Shown: piece by piece, positions 46,372 through 55,864 of the stretch
Numbering within the stretch: position 1 is the first letter of the stretch
Layout: each line of letters begins with the position of its first letter
DNA from: Ignavibacteriaceae bacterium
GTDB taxonomy: Bacteria; Bacteroidota; Ignavibacteria; Ignavibacteriales; Ignavibacteriaceae
NCBI GenBank assembly: GCA_019638025.1
Contig: JAHBUO010000010.1
Coordinates: 1 to 64,000, forward strand
Reading direction: 5' to 3'
DNA length: 64,000 bases
Program-made: the position numbers and the translations under genes
The notes under the pieces: generated by a model
Told to the model about the DNA's origin: nothing
Database searches by the model: none
What the model saw: only the letters and a program-made list of their open reading frames with translations

Positions 46372-49300
46372 TTATTGTCCAATACTTTTTTCGAAGGGGA
46401 TATCATCCCCAACAAATTTATTCCATTCTTCAACAGAAAAATTTCTACTCAGTTTTGATTTTAGTGTTTTAGCTACAATATTCGATTTAATGGTTCTTGC
46501 CTGTATGGTTCTATCTTCACTTGCAGAAAATAATTTTGTTCCATCTTTTGAAAATGCGACATCATAAATCCAAGAGTCGTGGCTATCTATAACTAAAGGC
46601 AATTCATTAAGTTTATTTAAATTCCAGACACGGATAATTCTATCTGAACTTGCTGTTGCAAAGGTTTCTGTGTCTTTAAAAAATCTAATTGAATTAATTG
46701 ATGATGTATGTCCAAGTAGTTCAACCGGTTTCTTGCTTAGATTATTTGTCTCCCAAAATTGAATTCCTCCAATTGAGTTCCCTACTAAGAATGAAGAGCC
46801 ATCAAAGTTAAATGTAATAGAGGTTATCGCTTTACCCTTTTCATTCAAGATTTTTTTTGAATTGTTTTGCAGATTGTGTAATGTGAGACGTCCTCTTTCG
46901 TCACCTGTAAGAATTAAGTTTTGTTTTGGATGAAATGCAACAGAAAGAAACTTGCCATCCGATGAATCAATAACCGAACTTGTAATTACTGAGCTTGAAA
47001 TTTCCCAGAGTCTAAGTTTTCTATCAGACCCGACAGAAGCTAAGAGGCTGTTATCATAATTAAATGAAATTCCGGTTATAACAAATCCACTTCCGGATAA
47101 AGTAGTAGAATTTCCTTCTAACGATGATGTTCTTTTTAGATAGATATTCCCTGTAGTGGTTCCAAATGCAATCCAGTTTTCATCTCTTGATAATGTAATT
47201 GTTCTAACCCCTTTTTTTGCAGCTTCTGGTAGGGGGATGGTTGTTGGTGACGTAGAAAGATTATTGATGTTCCACAATTTTACCGAACCATCATCGCTGC
47301 ATGAAATAAGGGCATTATTGAGTACAGCTAAACTTCTTACACCATCTGAGTGATTTCGCAAAATTAAATTATCCTGAACTGCATTACTTAAAGCGGTGAA
47401 AATATCAGGCTCATTTTCCGGACCATTATTTCGGTCGTTAAACAAATAGGCATTAAAAGCGAGTAGATTAGTTAGCTGTGGATTGTTTTGAATCTTCAAA
47501 GATTGTATTGCCATTGAACGAGCAATTGCTAAGAGCCTCAAACGCATCGTATTTTTTTCTGAAACTTCAGCCTTAAGTCTTTCTGAATCGGCAATTTTCT
47601 TTTGATTGATAGCATCTTGCTTCTGTTTTTCAGCCTCATCTTTAGCTTGAATGGCGATTGACTTAGCCAAATCAGCTTGCTGCTTCTGTTGAAGTGCTTC
47701 TTTTTTCTGATCCTCTGCAATCTTTTGTTGCTCAACAGCATATTGCTTTTGTTCTTCAGTTATAATTTGTTGTTGTTCTGCAATTTGCTGTTGTTGTTCT
47801 GCAATTCGTTTTTGAGAAACAGCTTCTCGTTTTTGCTGCTCTGCAACTCGTTGCTCAGTACTTGCAATTTTTTCTTTCTCTAATGCTTTTTTCTCGCTAG
47901 CCTCTGCTTTAAATCTGAGATTCAATGAAACAAGCAAAAACATTAGAGAGATTATTGATGCTGCTCCGAGAAATAAAGCAAATCGACGGGTTCTTCTAAG
48001 CTCTCTTTGTTGCTGTTTTTCTTTTTTTGCAATCTCTTGTTCAAATTCTTTTTTGCTGAAATCCAAAAATTGCATAGCTCTATCGAAAGCAAAATCATAT
48101 CGAGCTGCCCAAGTTCGATTAGGTTTATTCGTATTTTGCCAATTTATTGCTAACTGAAGTTCAGGGTTAACCCATAGTGCGGTTTTACCTTCAAGATATA
48201 ATTCGGATGATTTAGAAAGCCGTAAATATAACTGAGCAGATTTTGTTTCTTCCTCAACCCATTCCTTTAATCTCTCCCATTTTCGCATGATGCTTTCGTG
48301 AGAAATATCTATTATACTATCTTCATTAAGTTGATAGTGATGGGAAGGCATAAGAAAAGCACACCCGGGGGCTCGAAAAATGTCAATGATAGAAATTAAT
48401 TCTGATTCTTTTGCTTCGGCAAGTGTGCAAATATCTTTTAAAGGTGTTGGACGACGAGTTCCTCGGCCTGTATTATCGCTTCCAAGATCTGTTAATGCTT
48501 TAAATAATTTTTCTGTTAGAAATTTTTGCTGTAGAGATGATAAGTCTTGATAAATCTTTTCGGCATGATGAGAAATTGCTTGTTGCATTGTTCCGATTGC
48601 CTCGTAATGATGGAGGTCTATCGGTTCATCACCAATCCTATTTAATAGCCAATAATCCCATGTTCTCATTAATGCATGTTGCATAACAGGAAGCTGATCA
48701 GGGTCATCACCCACATCATGTAATAGTTTAGCAATTAATCTATTAGAAATTGAACCACCGCAAACTTCAATCGGTTTAGTAATGGCTAATTTTTTTTCCT
48801 CATCTGACATTCTGACGACTAAGTGATGCCCTTTATTAATTGCTTCGGGGAGACCTCTAAATTCGGTACAATCACCTAAAAAGTCGGAACGCATTGTTAT
48901 AATAAAAAATGCGTTTGGAATTTTTCTTGATGCTTGTAAGATTAGTTGAACAAACTTATCGGCTTCTGATTTTACACTTTCTTTTTCGGTTGCTTGTTGA
49001 TATCTGAATAATTCCTCAAACTGATCAATTACAAAAAGGAGGTTTATTTTCTTCTGGCTGACTATTTGTTGGAGTAAGTCAGACAATCCATTCGCATCTT
49101 CATTCAACTTTGAATAGATATTTGACACATCACCAAATTCAGAAAGGTTTTGAATTTGAAGTTCTTGAAATAATAAAGAAAGTGACTCTGATAGCCTTAT
49201 TATAGGCTCATTCCCCGGTCTGAATATTTGATGATGCCATTCTAATTCATTGGGAATATGTTTCCCTTTGAATAAAGAGGGGAGTAAACCGGCTCGAACC

Positions 49301-49473
49301 AATGAAGATTTACCGCAGCCGGATGAACCGGTAATGGCTAAGAAGTGAGTTTCATATAGTCTCGGAACTAACTCTTTTATTTGACTTTCACGACCGAAGA
49401 AAATTATGTCTTCTTCAGCTTCAAAACTTCTAATCCCGGGGAACGGATTCAAGAATAACTTTTTTCCCCCCAT
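46372..49473 (-). CDS. nSTAND1 NTPase with TM segment, coiled coil and WD40 repeats
   Basis: About 1033 residues. The N-terminal NPFPGIRSFE and the Walker A motif GSSGCGKSS (49-57) with Walker B FVIDQFEELF identify an nSTAND1-type NTPase. Further on there is a single membrane span (FLGAASIISLMFLLVSL), a very long Gln/Glu/Lys-rich coiled coil (about 540-670, repeated QQ and AE residues) and a C-terminal set of WD40 repeats (VKLWNINNL, LRLWEISS, IRVWNLNK). The start is chosen at ATG 49473; an in-frame TTG at 49485 lies upstream. STAND proteins are nucleotide-driven signal switches; this one would be anchored in the inner membrane. It is first in its operon. Confidence 0.85.
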   Translation of the reverse strand: MGGKKLFLNPFPGIRSFEAEEDIIFFGRESQIKELVPRLYETHFLAITGSSGCGKSSLVRAGLLPSLFKGKHIPNELEWHHQIFRPGNEPIIRLSESLSLLFQELQIQNLSEFGDVSNIYSKLNEDANGLSDLLQQIVSQKKINLLFVIDQFEELFRYQQATEKESVKSEADKFVQLILQASRKIPNAFFIITMRSDFLGDCTEFRGLPEAINKGHHLVVRMSDEEKKLAITKPIEVCGGSISNRLIAKLLHDVGDDPDQLPVMQHALMRTWDYWLLNRIGDEPIDLHHYEAIGTMQQAISHHAEKIYQDLSSLQQKFLTEKLFKALTDLGSDNTGRGTRRPTPLKDICTLAEAKESELISIIDIFRAPGCAFLMPSHHYQLNEDSIIDISHESIMRKWERLKEWVEEETKSAQLYLRLSKSSELYLEGKTALWVNPELQLAINWQNTNKPNRTWAARYDFAFDRAMQFLDFSKKEFEQEIAKKEKQQQRELRRTRRFALFLGAASIISLMFLLVSLNLRFKAEASEKKALEKEKIASTEQRVAEQQKREAVSQKRIAEQQQQIAEQQQIITEEQKQYAVEQQKIAEDQKKEALQQKQQADLAKSIAIQAKDEAEKQKQDAINQKKIADSERLKAEVSEKNTMRLRLLAIARSMAIQSLKIQNNPQLTNLLAFNAYLFNDRNNGPENEPDIFTALSNAVQDNLILRNHSDGVRSLAVLNNALISCSDDGSVKLWNINNLSTSPTTIPLPEAAKKGVRTITLSRDENWIAFGTTTGNIYLKRTSSLEGNSTTLSGSGFVITGISFNYDNSLLASVGSDRKLRLWEISSSVITSSVIDSSDGKFLSVAFHPKQNLILTGDERGRLTLHNLQNNSKKILNEKGKAITSITFNFDGSSFLVGNSIGGIQFWETNNLSKKPVELLGHTSSINSIRFFKDTETFATASSDRIIRVWNLNKLNELPLVIDSHDSWIYDVAFSKDGTKLFSASEDRTIQARTIKSNIVAKTLKSKLSRNFSVEEWNKFVGDDIPFEKSIGQ

Positions 49474-49709
49474 ATTGTAATCCAATCAATTAAGTTTTAG
49501 ATAATTACTTATAAACAAATTGAGATTCAGGGAAAATACACCTATTAATACTATGAAATTTTTATTGAAATTACAATTGGTAATCGTTTTTATTTCTATG
49601 GGTGGAAATTGACGATTTTAAATACTCTCCTTTTTACTTGTAAAATTATAAACGTTTTAGAATCTTTGCATAACAAGATATTTAAATCATAACTTCGAGA
49701 ATTATTTAC

Positions 49710-51512
49710 TTGCGAAAAAATCAATACAACCAAATTATCGCTTCATTATTGTTATTAATAGTATTAGTCACATCATGTAATTATTTTGAAAATCATGAAA
49801 ATGAAATTGAATCGGGAATAAATATTGAACAACTCAAATCAGAGATTTCGAGTACTCTGAATGATACTATCTTTTTATCCTCGCTTACGAATATTGAAAA
49901 AACATTAATCGATACAATCCCTACTTTATATAGTAGTAATTCTTACAGCCCCATTTGGATTTCTGAATATGTTGATACTCTTCAGATAGAATCTCTATTA
50001 AATTTTTTCGATAAGGTTACAACACATGGGTTAAATCCCGAACGATATTATTACTCAAATTTAACAGGTAAGTATTATTCGTTAATCAAGAACAAAGAAA
50101 GACAAGTAATTGAAGATTATAGTGCTTTAGCAAAGGTTGAAATCCTGCTGTCATTATCATTTCTCCAATATCAAAAGAATATTCTGTATGGTGTTATAAA
50201 TCCGAGAGAACACGATAAAGAGAATTATGATATTCCTATTGTTGAACGTTCAGAAAACATTTATGACAATCTTTTCCATAAGGATAAACTTAACGTATTG
50301 AATCGGATTCAGCCAACGAGTAGAAGATATGTTGGTTTGCAAAATGCGTTGAAATTTTATGAGGATTTTTCGAAATCAGTAAATTGGGTTACAATTCCCC
50401 CACTTAACGGTAAAATTGAAATTGGTAAGCAGTCAACTTTGTTAAATCCGATTGCCCAAAATTTGATGAGTCTCGGTTTACTCGATTCCTCTTATCATCT
50501 TCCATTTCCACCATCGTATGATACAACTTTGTTTGAAGCTATAAAACGATTTCAAGCTTTATATGGTTTAAAAGATGATGGCGTAATTGGATTTCAGACA
50601 GTTGAACAATTAAGCATTTCCCCTTCAGAAAGAGTGGAACAAATAAAAGTTAATTTGGAAAGGTTTAGGTGGACAGCTTACGCCGATTCATTATCATACA
50701 TTTTAGTAAATATTCCGGACTTCACTCTTTATGCTTATAAAAACCGTGAATTGAAAACTACAATTAAAGTTTGTGTTGGTCAGAAGAGAGAACGTAATTA
50801 TGACCAAAAAAATGAAGTTTATCGCAAAACAAAAAAATGGGCTCACTTACCAAAGAATTTTGAAACTCCTCAAGTATATAGTAGAATAAATCAGATTATC
50901 ACAAACCCTCCGTGGAATGTTCCTACAAGTATTGCCAAAAATGAAACTTATTATGAAATAAAAAAAGATTCAAATTACTTGAATGATAAGAAGTTTAAGG
51001 TGTTACAAGGAGGAAAAGTAATCGATCACAACGAAATTAATTGGAAAGAATATTCACCAACAAATCTTCCCTTCAGTTTTGTTCAAGAGCCCGGTTGGGC
51101 AAATGCATTGGGACGAATGAAATTCATGTTCAGAAATAAGTATGATATTTATCTGCATGATACACCGACTCGTGGACCTTTTGCAACCGCTAACAGAGCG
51201 GTTAGTCATGGTTGTGTTAGAGTTGAAAAACCGATTCAGTTTGCAGAATTCATTACATCATTGACAAATCAATCGTCTCTTGATGAAGTTAGAATGGAAT
51301 TGGGGATGCGGCCAGAGAATCCGGATAGACTTAAAAATTATAAAACAGCTAATAATAGAACTAAGTATTTCAATCTCGATTCAACCATTCCTCTTTATGT
51401 CGATTATTTTACTGCATGGGTTGATGAAAATAATCAACTTCAATTTAGACCTGACGTATATGAAAAAGATAAAAAACTTTTCATGGCTTTAAAAGAAGTC
51501 GAAAAGTTTTAA
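49710..51512 (+). CDS. L,D-transpeptidase, lipoprotein
   Basis: 600 residues, starting at TTG 49710. A lipoprotein signal (LVTSCNY) is followed by a helical domain, a peptidoglycan-binding domain (LFEAIKRFQALYGLKDDGVIG) and a YkuD catalytic domain: IYLHDTP and AVSHGCVRVEKP with the nucleophilic Cys and active-site His. The arrangement matches YcbB/LdtD-type enzymes that form 3-3 cross-links in peptidoglycan. Acts in the periplasm. It ends convergently with the PspC gene. Confidence 0.9.
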   Translation: MRKNQYNQIIASLLLLIVLVTSCNYFENHENEIESGINIEQLKSEISSTLNDTIFLSSLTNIEKTLIDTIPTLYSSNSYSPIWISEYVDTLQIESLLNFFDKVTTHGLNPERYYYSNLTGKYYSLIKNKERQVIEDYSALAKVEILLSLSFLQYQKNILYGVINPREHDKENYDIPIVERSENIYDNLFHKDKLNVLNRIQPTSRRYVGLQNALKFYEDFSKSVNWVTIPPLNGKIEIGKQSTLLNPIAQNLMSLGLLDSSYHLPFPPSYDTTLFEAIKRFQALYGLKDDGVIGFQTVEQLSISPSERVEQIKVNLERFRWTAYADSLSYILVNIPDFTLYAYKNRELKTTIKVCVGQKRERNYDQKNEVYRKTKKWAHLPKNFETPQVYSRINQIITNPPWNVPTSIAKNETYYEIKKDSNYLNDKKFKVLQGGKVIDHNEINWKEYSPTNLPFSFVQEPGWANALGRMKFMFRNKYDIYLHDTPTRGPFATANRAVSHGCVRVEKPIQFAEFITSLTNQSSLDEVRMELGMRPENPDRLKNYKTANNRTKYFNLDSTIPLYVDYFTAWVDENNQLQFRPDVYEKDKKLFMALKEVEKF

Positions 51513-51694
51513 TCATTAGAAGAAGGCATAATTACCCATAGAATTATATAGACTAAAATTCCGGGAAAACCTGTGCTCAATATTGAAAGTAGAACATAAC
51601 CAATTCTTACAATCGTAGGATCCCATCCAAGCCAATCGGCTATGCCACCGCAAACACCGGCAATCATTTTGTTACTTGATTTTTTTAAGACCAT
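51509..51694 (-). CDS. PspC-domain membrane protein
   Basis: 61 residues: SSNKMIAGVCGGIADWLGWDPTIVRI is the PspC signature, followed by a single membrane span ending with IMPSS. GGAG lies 6 nt before the ATG 51692-51694. PspC proteins of this small type are common in Bacteroidota; a role in membrane stress is suspected but not shown. Confidence 0.85.
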   Translation of the reverse strand: MVLKKSSNKMIAGVCGGIADWLGWDPTIVRIGYVLLSILSTGFPGILVYIILWVIMPSSND

Positions 51695-51823
51695 AATTTT
51701 CTCCACACAGATTTTTATCTACTCCGACAAAATATTAAAATTAACCTAAACCTGAAAGTTTGTTAAACGACTACTCATTTGGTAATTTCGCAGAACAAAA
51801 AATGAAATTTAATAGAGGTAACT

Positions 51824-53341
51824 GTGGGCGAATCAGAAAAAAAAACAGTCTTTGAAAAAGCGGAAGTGTTTTCTTCAGAATTTGATTATGAACTTAATGA
51901 AGCGGCAATAATTTTAGCAGCCGGACACGGAAAGCGAATAAAATCACATCGATCAAAAATGCTTCATAATATTTGGGGTATCCCGACAGTTGAGCGTGTT
52001 TTTAATGCTTGTCAAAAAACTGATGAAGCAATTAATGCAATTATTGTAGTCGGGATTAAAGCTTTGGATGTAATGAATGTAATCGGGAAAAGAGAAAAAA
52101 CTTTATTTGCATATCAAGCAGAACAAAAAGGGACCGGTCATGCTGTTCAAATCGCTTTAGAAAAAATTGATAAAGATTTTGATGGTGTAATTTATGTTCT
52201 TCCCGGGGATATGGGATTAATCGATAAAAAAACACCAACGATGTTTCGACACGCATTTAAAGAATCCAACTACGATATGATGGTTCTCACGGGAATTTAT
52301 GAGGGTGCCTCACAGTTTAACTCCTATGGAAGAATAATCAGAGCTAAGGAGATTGATGCTAATGGAAATCCTACCGGAAACGATGCAGGGAATGTTATAG
52401 AAATTATCGAGCACAAAGATATTCTCGCATTAAATGAAGGTGAAGATTACAAAGTAAAATACAATAATCGTGATTATTCATATTCTAAAAATGAGCTGAT
52501 TGAGAATCGTGAATATAACTCAGGTGTTTATGCTTTTGATTACAAAAAACTTATTGAGTTAGTTAATAAGCTTTCAAGCAATAATGCACAGAATGAAATT
52601 TACATAACTGATTTGATAGGTTTGTTTAATCAAAGTGGATATAGTGTTGCTGCAATTAGCCCGACCGAACAATATGTTGTAATGGGCTTTAATGATAAAG
52701 CTGTTTTGAAAGATATGGAAAAGTTGTTTCGTACTCAGGTTTATGATAAGCTTAAAAATATTATCGATATAACAGATCCGGATGATTTCTTTATTCATGA
52801 GGATGTTGTGGACGATATAATCAGAATGGATAAATTAGGTGAGCCGTTAGATATCAAAATCGGAACAGGGGTTTACATTGGTAAAGGGGTTAAGTTAAAT
52901 TATAATCTTGAGTTAAAAAAGAATGTTTATGTCTCCGGTAATGTTAAGTTTGGTAGAGATGTAATAATTTGGGAAAATGTTCATCTCTCAACTTTTCCAA
53001 ATCAACAATTTGAAATTGGTAATAATGTCGAAATTCTGTGGGGGGATATTATTAAAGGAAACATAACGATTGGAGATAATTCAAGAATCGAATCAAGTGT
53101 TAATATGACCGGCTCAGATGAGTTTCCATTAAAAATTGGGAAGAATGTCTTAATTAAAGGGACAAGCTATATTTTTGGTTCAGTTATCGAGGATGATATA
53201 CATATTGAACATAGTGTTATCATCAATAAAAAAGTTAACAGATTAATCAAGAGAAATGGTGAAATCCAACGAATTCGATTTTATCTACCGATGCCTTCAG
53301 GAATTGATGCTGTTGAACATCTTGATGATAATTACTCTTAA
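51824..53341 (+). CDS. GlmU-like nucleotidyltransferase with left-handed beta-helix
   Basis: 505 residues from GTG 51824 (AGAGG 5 nt upstream). The N-terminal half is a sugar-1-phosphate nucleotidyltransferase with LAAGHGKRIKS, QAEQKGTGHAVQI and the metal-binding GD (PGDMGLI), all like the uridylyltransferase domain of GlmU. The C-terminal 150 residues form hexapeptide repeats (VKFGRDVIIWENV, ITIGDNSRIESSV), but the acetyl-CoA and catalytic His segment of the GlmU acetyltransferase is not recognisable. The enzyme probably makes a UDP-sugar, possibly UDP-GlcNAc; I do not assign glmU because the second activity is in doubt. Confidence 0.75.
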   Translation: MGESEKKTVFEKAEVFSSEFDYELNEAAIILAAGHGKRIKSHRSKMLHNIWGIPTVERVFNACQKTDEAINAIIVVGIKALDVMNVIGKREKTLFAYQAEQKGTGHAVQIALEKIDKDFDGVIYVLPGDMGLIDKKTPTMFRHAFKESNYDMMVLTGIYEGASQFNSYGRIIRAKEIDANGNPTGNDAGNVIEIIEHKDILALNEGEDYKVKYNNRDYSYSKNELIENREYNSGVYAFDYKKLIELVNKLSSNNAQNEIYITDLIGLFNQSGYSVAAISPTEQYVVMGFNDKAVLKDMEKLFRTQVYDKLKNIIDITDPDDFFIHEDVVDDIIRMDKLGEPLDIKIGTGVYIGKGVKLNYNLELKKNVYVSGNVKFGRDVIIWENVHLSTFPNQQFEIGNNVEILWGDIIKGNITIGDNSRIESSVNMTGSDEFPLKIGKNVLIKGTSYIFGSVIEDDIHIEHSVIINKKVNRLIKRNGEIQRIRFYLPMPSGIDAVEHLDDNYS

Positions 53342-53568
53342 CTCAAATTAGATTTGAAAATTAATCGGTTTAAATCATCAACAAAAATTTCGATTTGATT
53401 ATCGTCGAATTTCTTTTCCTTCGATGCTTGCTCTAGAGTGCCCCAGATAGGCTCACCGCAGACCAAGCATCTTATTCCCTTATCCATTAAATATTGAATC
53501 GCTTCAGGAAAGTCATTAACTAAATCTTCTATAAAAATTTCTTTAGTTATTCGCTTCTGTTGGTCCAT
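53338..53568 (-). CDS. DUF1858-type small protein
   Basis: 76 residues. The segment DFPEAIQYLMDKGIRCLVCGEPIWGTLEQAS is typical of DUF1858, with a CxxC pair that could bind a metal or be redox-active. The stop codon overlaps the end of the GlmU-like gene (convergent). It overlaps the DUF6132 gene upstream by 26 bases, implying translational coupling. Confidence 0.8.
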   Translation of the reverse strand: MDQQKRITKEIFIEDLVNDFPEAIQYLMDKGIRCLVCGEPIWGTLEQASKEKKFDDNQIEIFVDDLNRLIFKSNLS

Positions 53569-53767
53569 CTGATTTTACAACTTTCTTTTTACTTGGCAGA
53601 CTCAGAACTAATCCGATTAACCCACCGTAAAGAGTGCTAAAGTAGGGGTTACTCTGTAAAGGGCACCCACCGGAAACACATCCGATATAATAGTAATAAA
53701 GATATCCGACTACTAACCCTGCCGGAACAAATAAATATCTTAAATTTTTTTTGATTTTCTCTTTCAT
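53543..53767 (-). CDS. DUF6132-type membrane protein
   Basis: About 75 residues: two short spans separated by YYIGCVSGGCPLQSNPYFSTLYG, the core of DUF6132, with two cysteines. ATG 53765-53767 is preferred over an upstream GTG. It overlaps the DUF1858 gene by 26 bases; both carry Cys pairs, so a shared redox or sulfur-related job is possible but unproved. Confidence 0.75.
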   Translation of the reverse strand: MKEKIKKNLRYLFVPAGLVVGYLYYYYIGCVSGGCPLQSNPYFSTLYGGLIGLVLSLPSKKKVVKSDGPTEANN

Positions 53768-53849
53768 CTTCACTCGTTTTTTGAAAAATTAGATGTTATT
53801 AAAAATAAAAAGTTTCGTAAATTTCAACATAATTATTATAGATAAAAAA

Positions 53850-54266
53850 ATGTACTCCATTTACCAAACTGAAATAAAAATTCGTCCGGACGATATTGAC
53901 TTAAATAATCATGTTCATAACACAAAATATCTAGATTATATTCTTGCTGCTCGTTATGAACAAATGAGAGATAACTACAAGATGCCTATGTCAGAATTCC
54001 ATAAATTAGGCTTTAACTGGGTAATTAGTATTACAAATATTGAATATAAAAGAGCACTTAAATTAGAGGATAAAATTCTGGTAAAAACTCAAGTTGATTC
54101 CATTAGCGGAGCGCAAGTTAAAGTGAATTTTTGGATAGTATTTAAGGAAACCGAAAAAGTTGCGGCTCAAGGTTTTATCACATATACAATGATTTCGATA
54201 AAATCCGGTCGTCCTACACGAATTCCGGATGAAATTGTTAATCATTATTCGAGTCATACTCAATAA
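53850..54266 (+). CDS. Hotdog-fold acyl-CoA thioesterase-like protein
   Basis: About 138 residues. The sequence IRPDDIDLNNHVHNTKYLDYI with Asp and His is the active-site helix of YbgC/4HBT-type thioesterases, followed by the beta sheet. The ATG at 53850 is preferred; the frame extends to 53793. These enzymes release free acid from acyl-CoA or acyl-ACP; substrate unknown. Confidence 0.8.
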   Translation: MYSIYQTEIKIRPDDIDLNNHVHNTKYLDYILAARYEQMRDNYKMPMSEFHKLGFNWVISITNIEYKRALKLEDKILVKTQVDSISGAQVKVNFWIVFKETEKVAAQGFITYTMISIKSGRPTRIPDEIVNHYSSHTQ

Positions 54267-54349
54267 AATCAGCAATTAAAATTACCCTTGATTTTGAGTG
54301 ATGATTTATCAAATTTTTGAACAACAAACTGAATTTTAAAGGAATGCGG

Positions 54350-55378
54350 ATGCATAAAAATATTTTAATTGTTGCTTTGTTTTTAACTTCGTTTACACTT
54401 CAAGCGCAAACTGTGATTGGTAAATACGCCGGAGAGTTTCTTGCAATTGGAGTTGGCGGAAGAGCACTCGGTATGGGCGGAAGTTTTACTGCGATTGCTA
54501 ACGATGTAACATCTGGTTATTATAACCCTGCCGGACTTGCAAATCTTAATTATCCGCAGGTTTCTCTCATGCATGATGAAAGATTTGGTAATCTTGTAAA
54601 TTACAATTATGCCGCCGTTGCTTTTCCATATGCAGAAAAATGGAGTTTCGGTTTGAGTATAATGAGATTAGGTGTCGATAAGATTTATGATACACGCGAA
54701 GCACTTGTCGACAGAAATACCGGAAAAGTTATTTATGATATAACACTCCCTTCAGCAAGAATTGATCCCTCTTTGATTAAGGAAGTAAGTAATCAAGATT
54801 GGGCATTTTATTTCTCCGGTGCTAAAAGACATTCCGATAAATTCTATTATGGTGCAAATGTAAAGATTATCAAACGCAACATTGCTGAAGTTTCTGCTTT
54901 CGGAATAGGGTTTGACCTTGGTGCTTTATACATGCCTTCAGAAGATTTAGTCCTTGGTGCAAACTTACAAGATGCAACAACCACTTTTGTCTCTTGGAGT
55001 ACAGGATTGAATGAATTGATAACTCCTACTTTAAAAGTTGGAGCCGCATACGGAGTTAATATACTTGGTGGAAGATTGCTTCCGGCTGTTGATTTTGATA
55101 TTCGGTTTGAAAACAGAAGATTCGCTTCACAATTTAATGTCGGACCAGTCAGTCTTGACCCACATCTAGGAGTAGAATATAATTTTAAAAATCTATTTGC
55201 TATTAGAGGGGGATATAATGACATTAAGCAGTTTACAGTTGGTGCGGGGGTAAAGCTACCAAAGTTAAATATTGATTATTCTTTTGCTCGTTTTACAATG
55301 TCAGAAGAAGATAGATTGCCGGATACTCACAGAATTTCATTAATATTAACTCTCGAAGAAGCAAGATTCAGAAGATAG
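54350..55378 (+). CDS. PorV/PorQ-like outer-membrane protein
   Basis: About 342 residues: a signal peptide ending LQAQ, then a long beta barrel beginning GEFLAIGVGGRALGMGGSFTAIANDVTSGYYNPAGLA, the characteristic start of the PorV/PorQ/FadL-like family. PorV is part of the T9SS; the two T9SS-sorted cargo proteins in this window fit. The start is ATG 54350 because AGGA lies 7 nt upstream; another ATG (54344) and TTG (54317) are in frame. Terminator follows. Confidence 0.85.
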   Translation: MHKNILIVALFLTSFTLQAQTVIGKYAGEFLAIGVGGRALGMGGSFTAIANDVTSGYYNPAGLANLNYPQVSLMHDERFGNLVNYNYAAVAFPYAEKWSFGLSIMRLGVDKIYDTREALVDRNTGKVIYDITLPSARIDPSLIKEVSNQDWAFYFSGAKRHSDKFYYGANVKIIKRNIAEVSAFGIGFDLGALYMPSEDLVLGANLQDATTTFVSWSTGLNELITPTLKVGAAYGVNILGGRLLPAVDFDIRFENRRFASQFNVGPVSLDPHLGVEYNFKNLFAIRGGYNDIKQFTVGAGVKLPKLNIDYSFARFTMSEEDRLPDTHRISLILTLEEARFRR

Positions 55379-55406
55379 AACAGACGTTTAGAATTACTTT
55401 AAAATT

Positions 55407-55440
55407 AAAAATCCAAACTCAATGGTTTGGATTTTTTTTT
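55407..55440 (+). terminator. Intrinsic terminator after the PorV-like gene
   Basis: A stem of 8 GC/AT pairs (55411-55418 with 55425-55432), extended by four A-T pairs outside, closes a 6-nt loop and runs into nine T residues (55432-55440). Classic rho-independent signal for the plus-strand gene; the A-rich left arm could serve the minus-strand rhodanese gene too. Confidence 0.9.
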
Positions 55441-55457
55441 GTTTACTTTGTGAAATT

Positions 55458-55841
55458 TTACTTAGAAATTTTTTGCCTATATTTAACCATTCCACCTAAA
55501 ACATTCTTGGCTTTATAACCTTTCGAGATTAGAAAATCAGTTCCAAAAGTTGAGCGGTTGCCTGTTCGGCAAATTACAGCGATTTCTTTGTCTTTATATT
55601 TCGATAGTTCGTTAAACCTTGTGGTGATTTCTTGTACCGGAATGTTAATCACACCATCAATTTTGCCAAGTGGACCAACGAGTTCCTCCGGAGTTCTAAC
55701 ATCAACAATGACTAATGACTTATTGTTCTTCATTTCTTTAATGAAGTCGTCGATGGACAATTCTTTTTCAGGATTTACCTGAGCTTTTGAAAAAATATTA
55801 AATATTGAAAACATAATTAAAACTACTAGTCCTTTTTTCAT
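55458..55841 (-). CDS. Exported single-domain rhodanese
   Basis: About 127 residues: signal peptide (FSKAQ end) and one rhodanese domain with active-site Cys in ICRTGNRST. It would transfer sulfane sulfur or act in redox sensing in the periplasm. The start is ATG 55839-55841, matching the signal peptide; the frame extends to 55919 over the end of the zinc-ribbon gene. Last gene of the sigma / anti-sigma / zinc-ribbon run (23-nt gap). Confidence 0.88.
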   Translation of the reverse strand: MKKGLVVLIMFSIFNIFSKAQVNPEKELSIDDFIKEMKNNKSLVIVDVRTPEELVGPLGKIDGVINIPVQEITTRFNELSKYKDKEIAVICRTGNRSTFGTDFLISKGYKAKNVLGGMVKYRQKISK

Positions 55842-55864
55842 AATTGATTTCTTTCTTTGATTCG

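Noticed and set aside
47677..47883. Plus-strand Leu/Phe-rich open frame
   Set aside because: It is the antisense of the Gln/Lys/Glu-rich coiled coil of the nSTAND protein; composition bias explains the open frame.
46372..49473. nSTAND protein as an Avs-type anti-phage defence gene
   Set aside because: It has a TM segment, coiled coil and WD40 propeller but no recognisable effector domain, and neighbours are signalling genes with no defence genes nearby.
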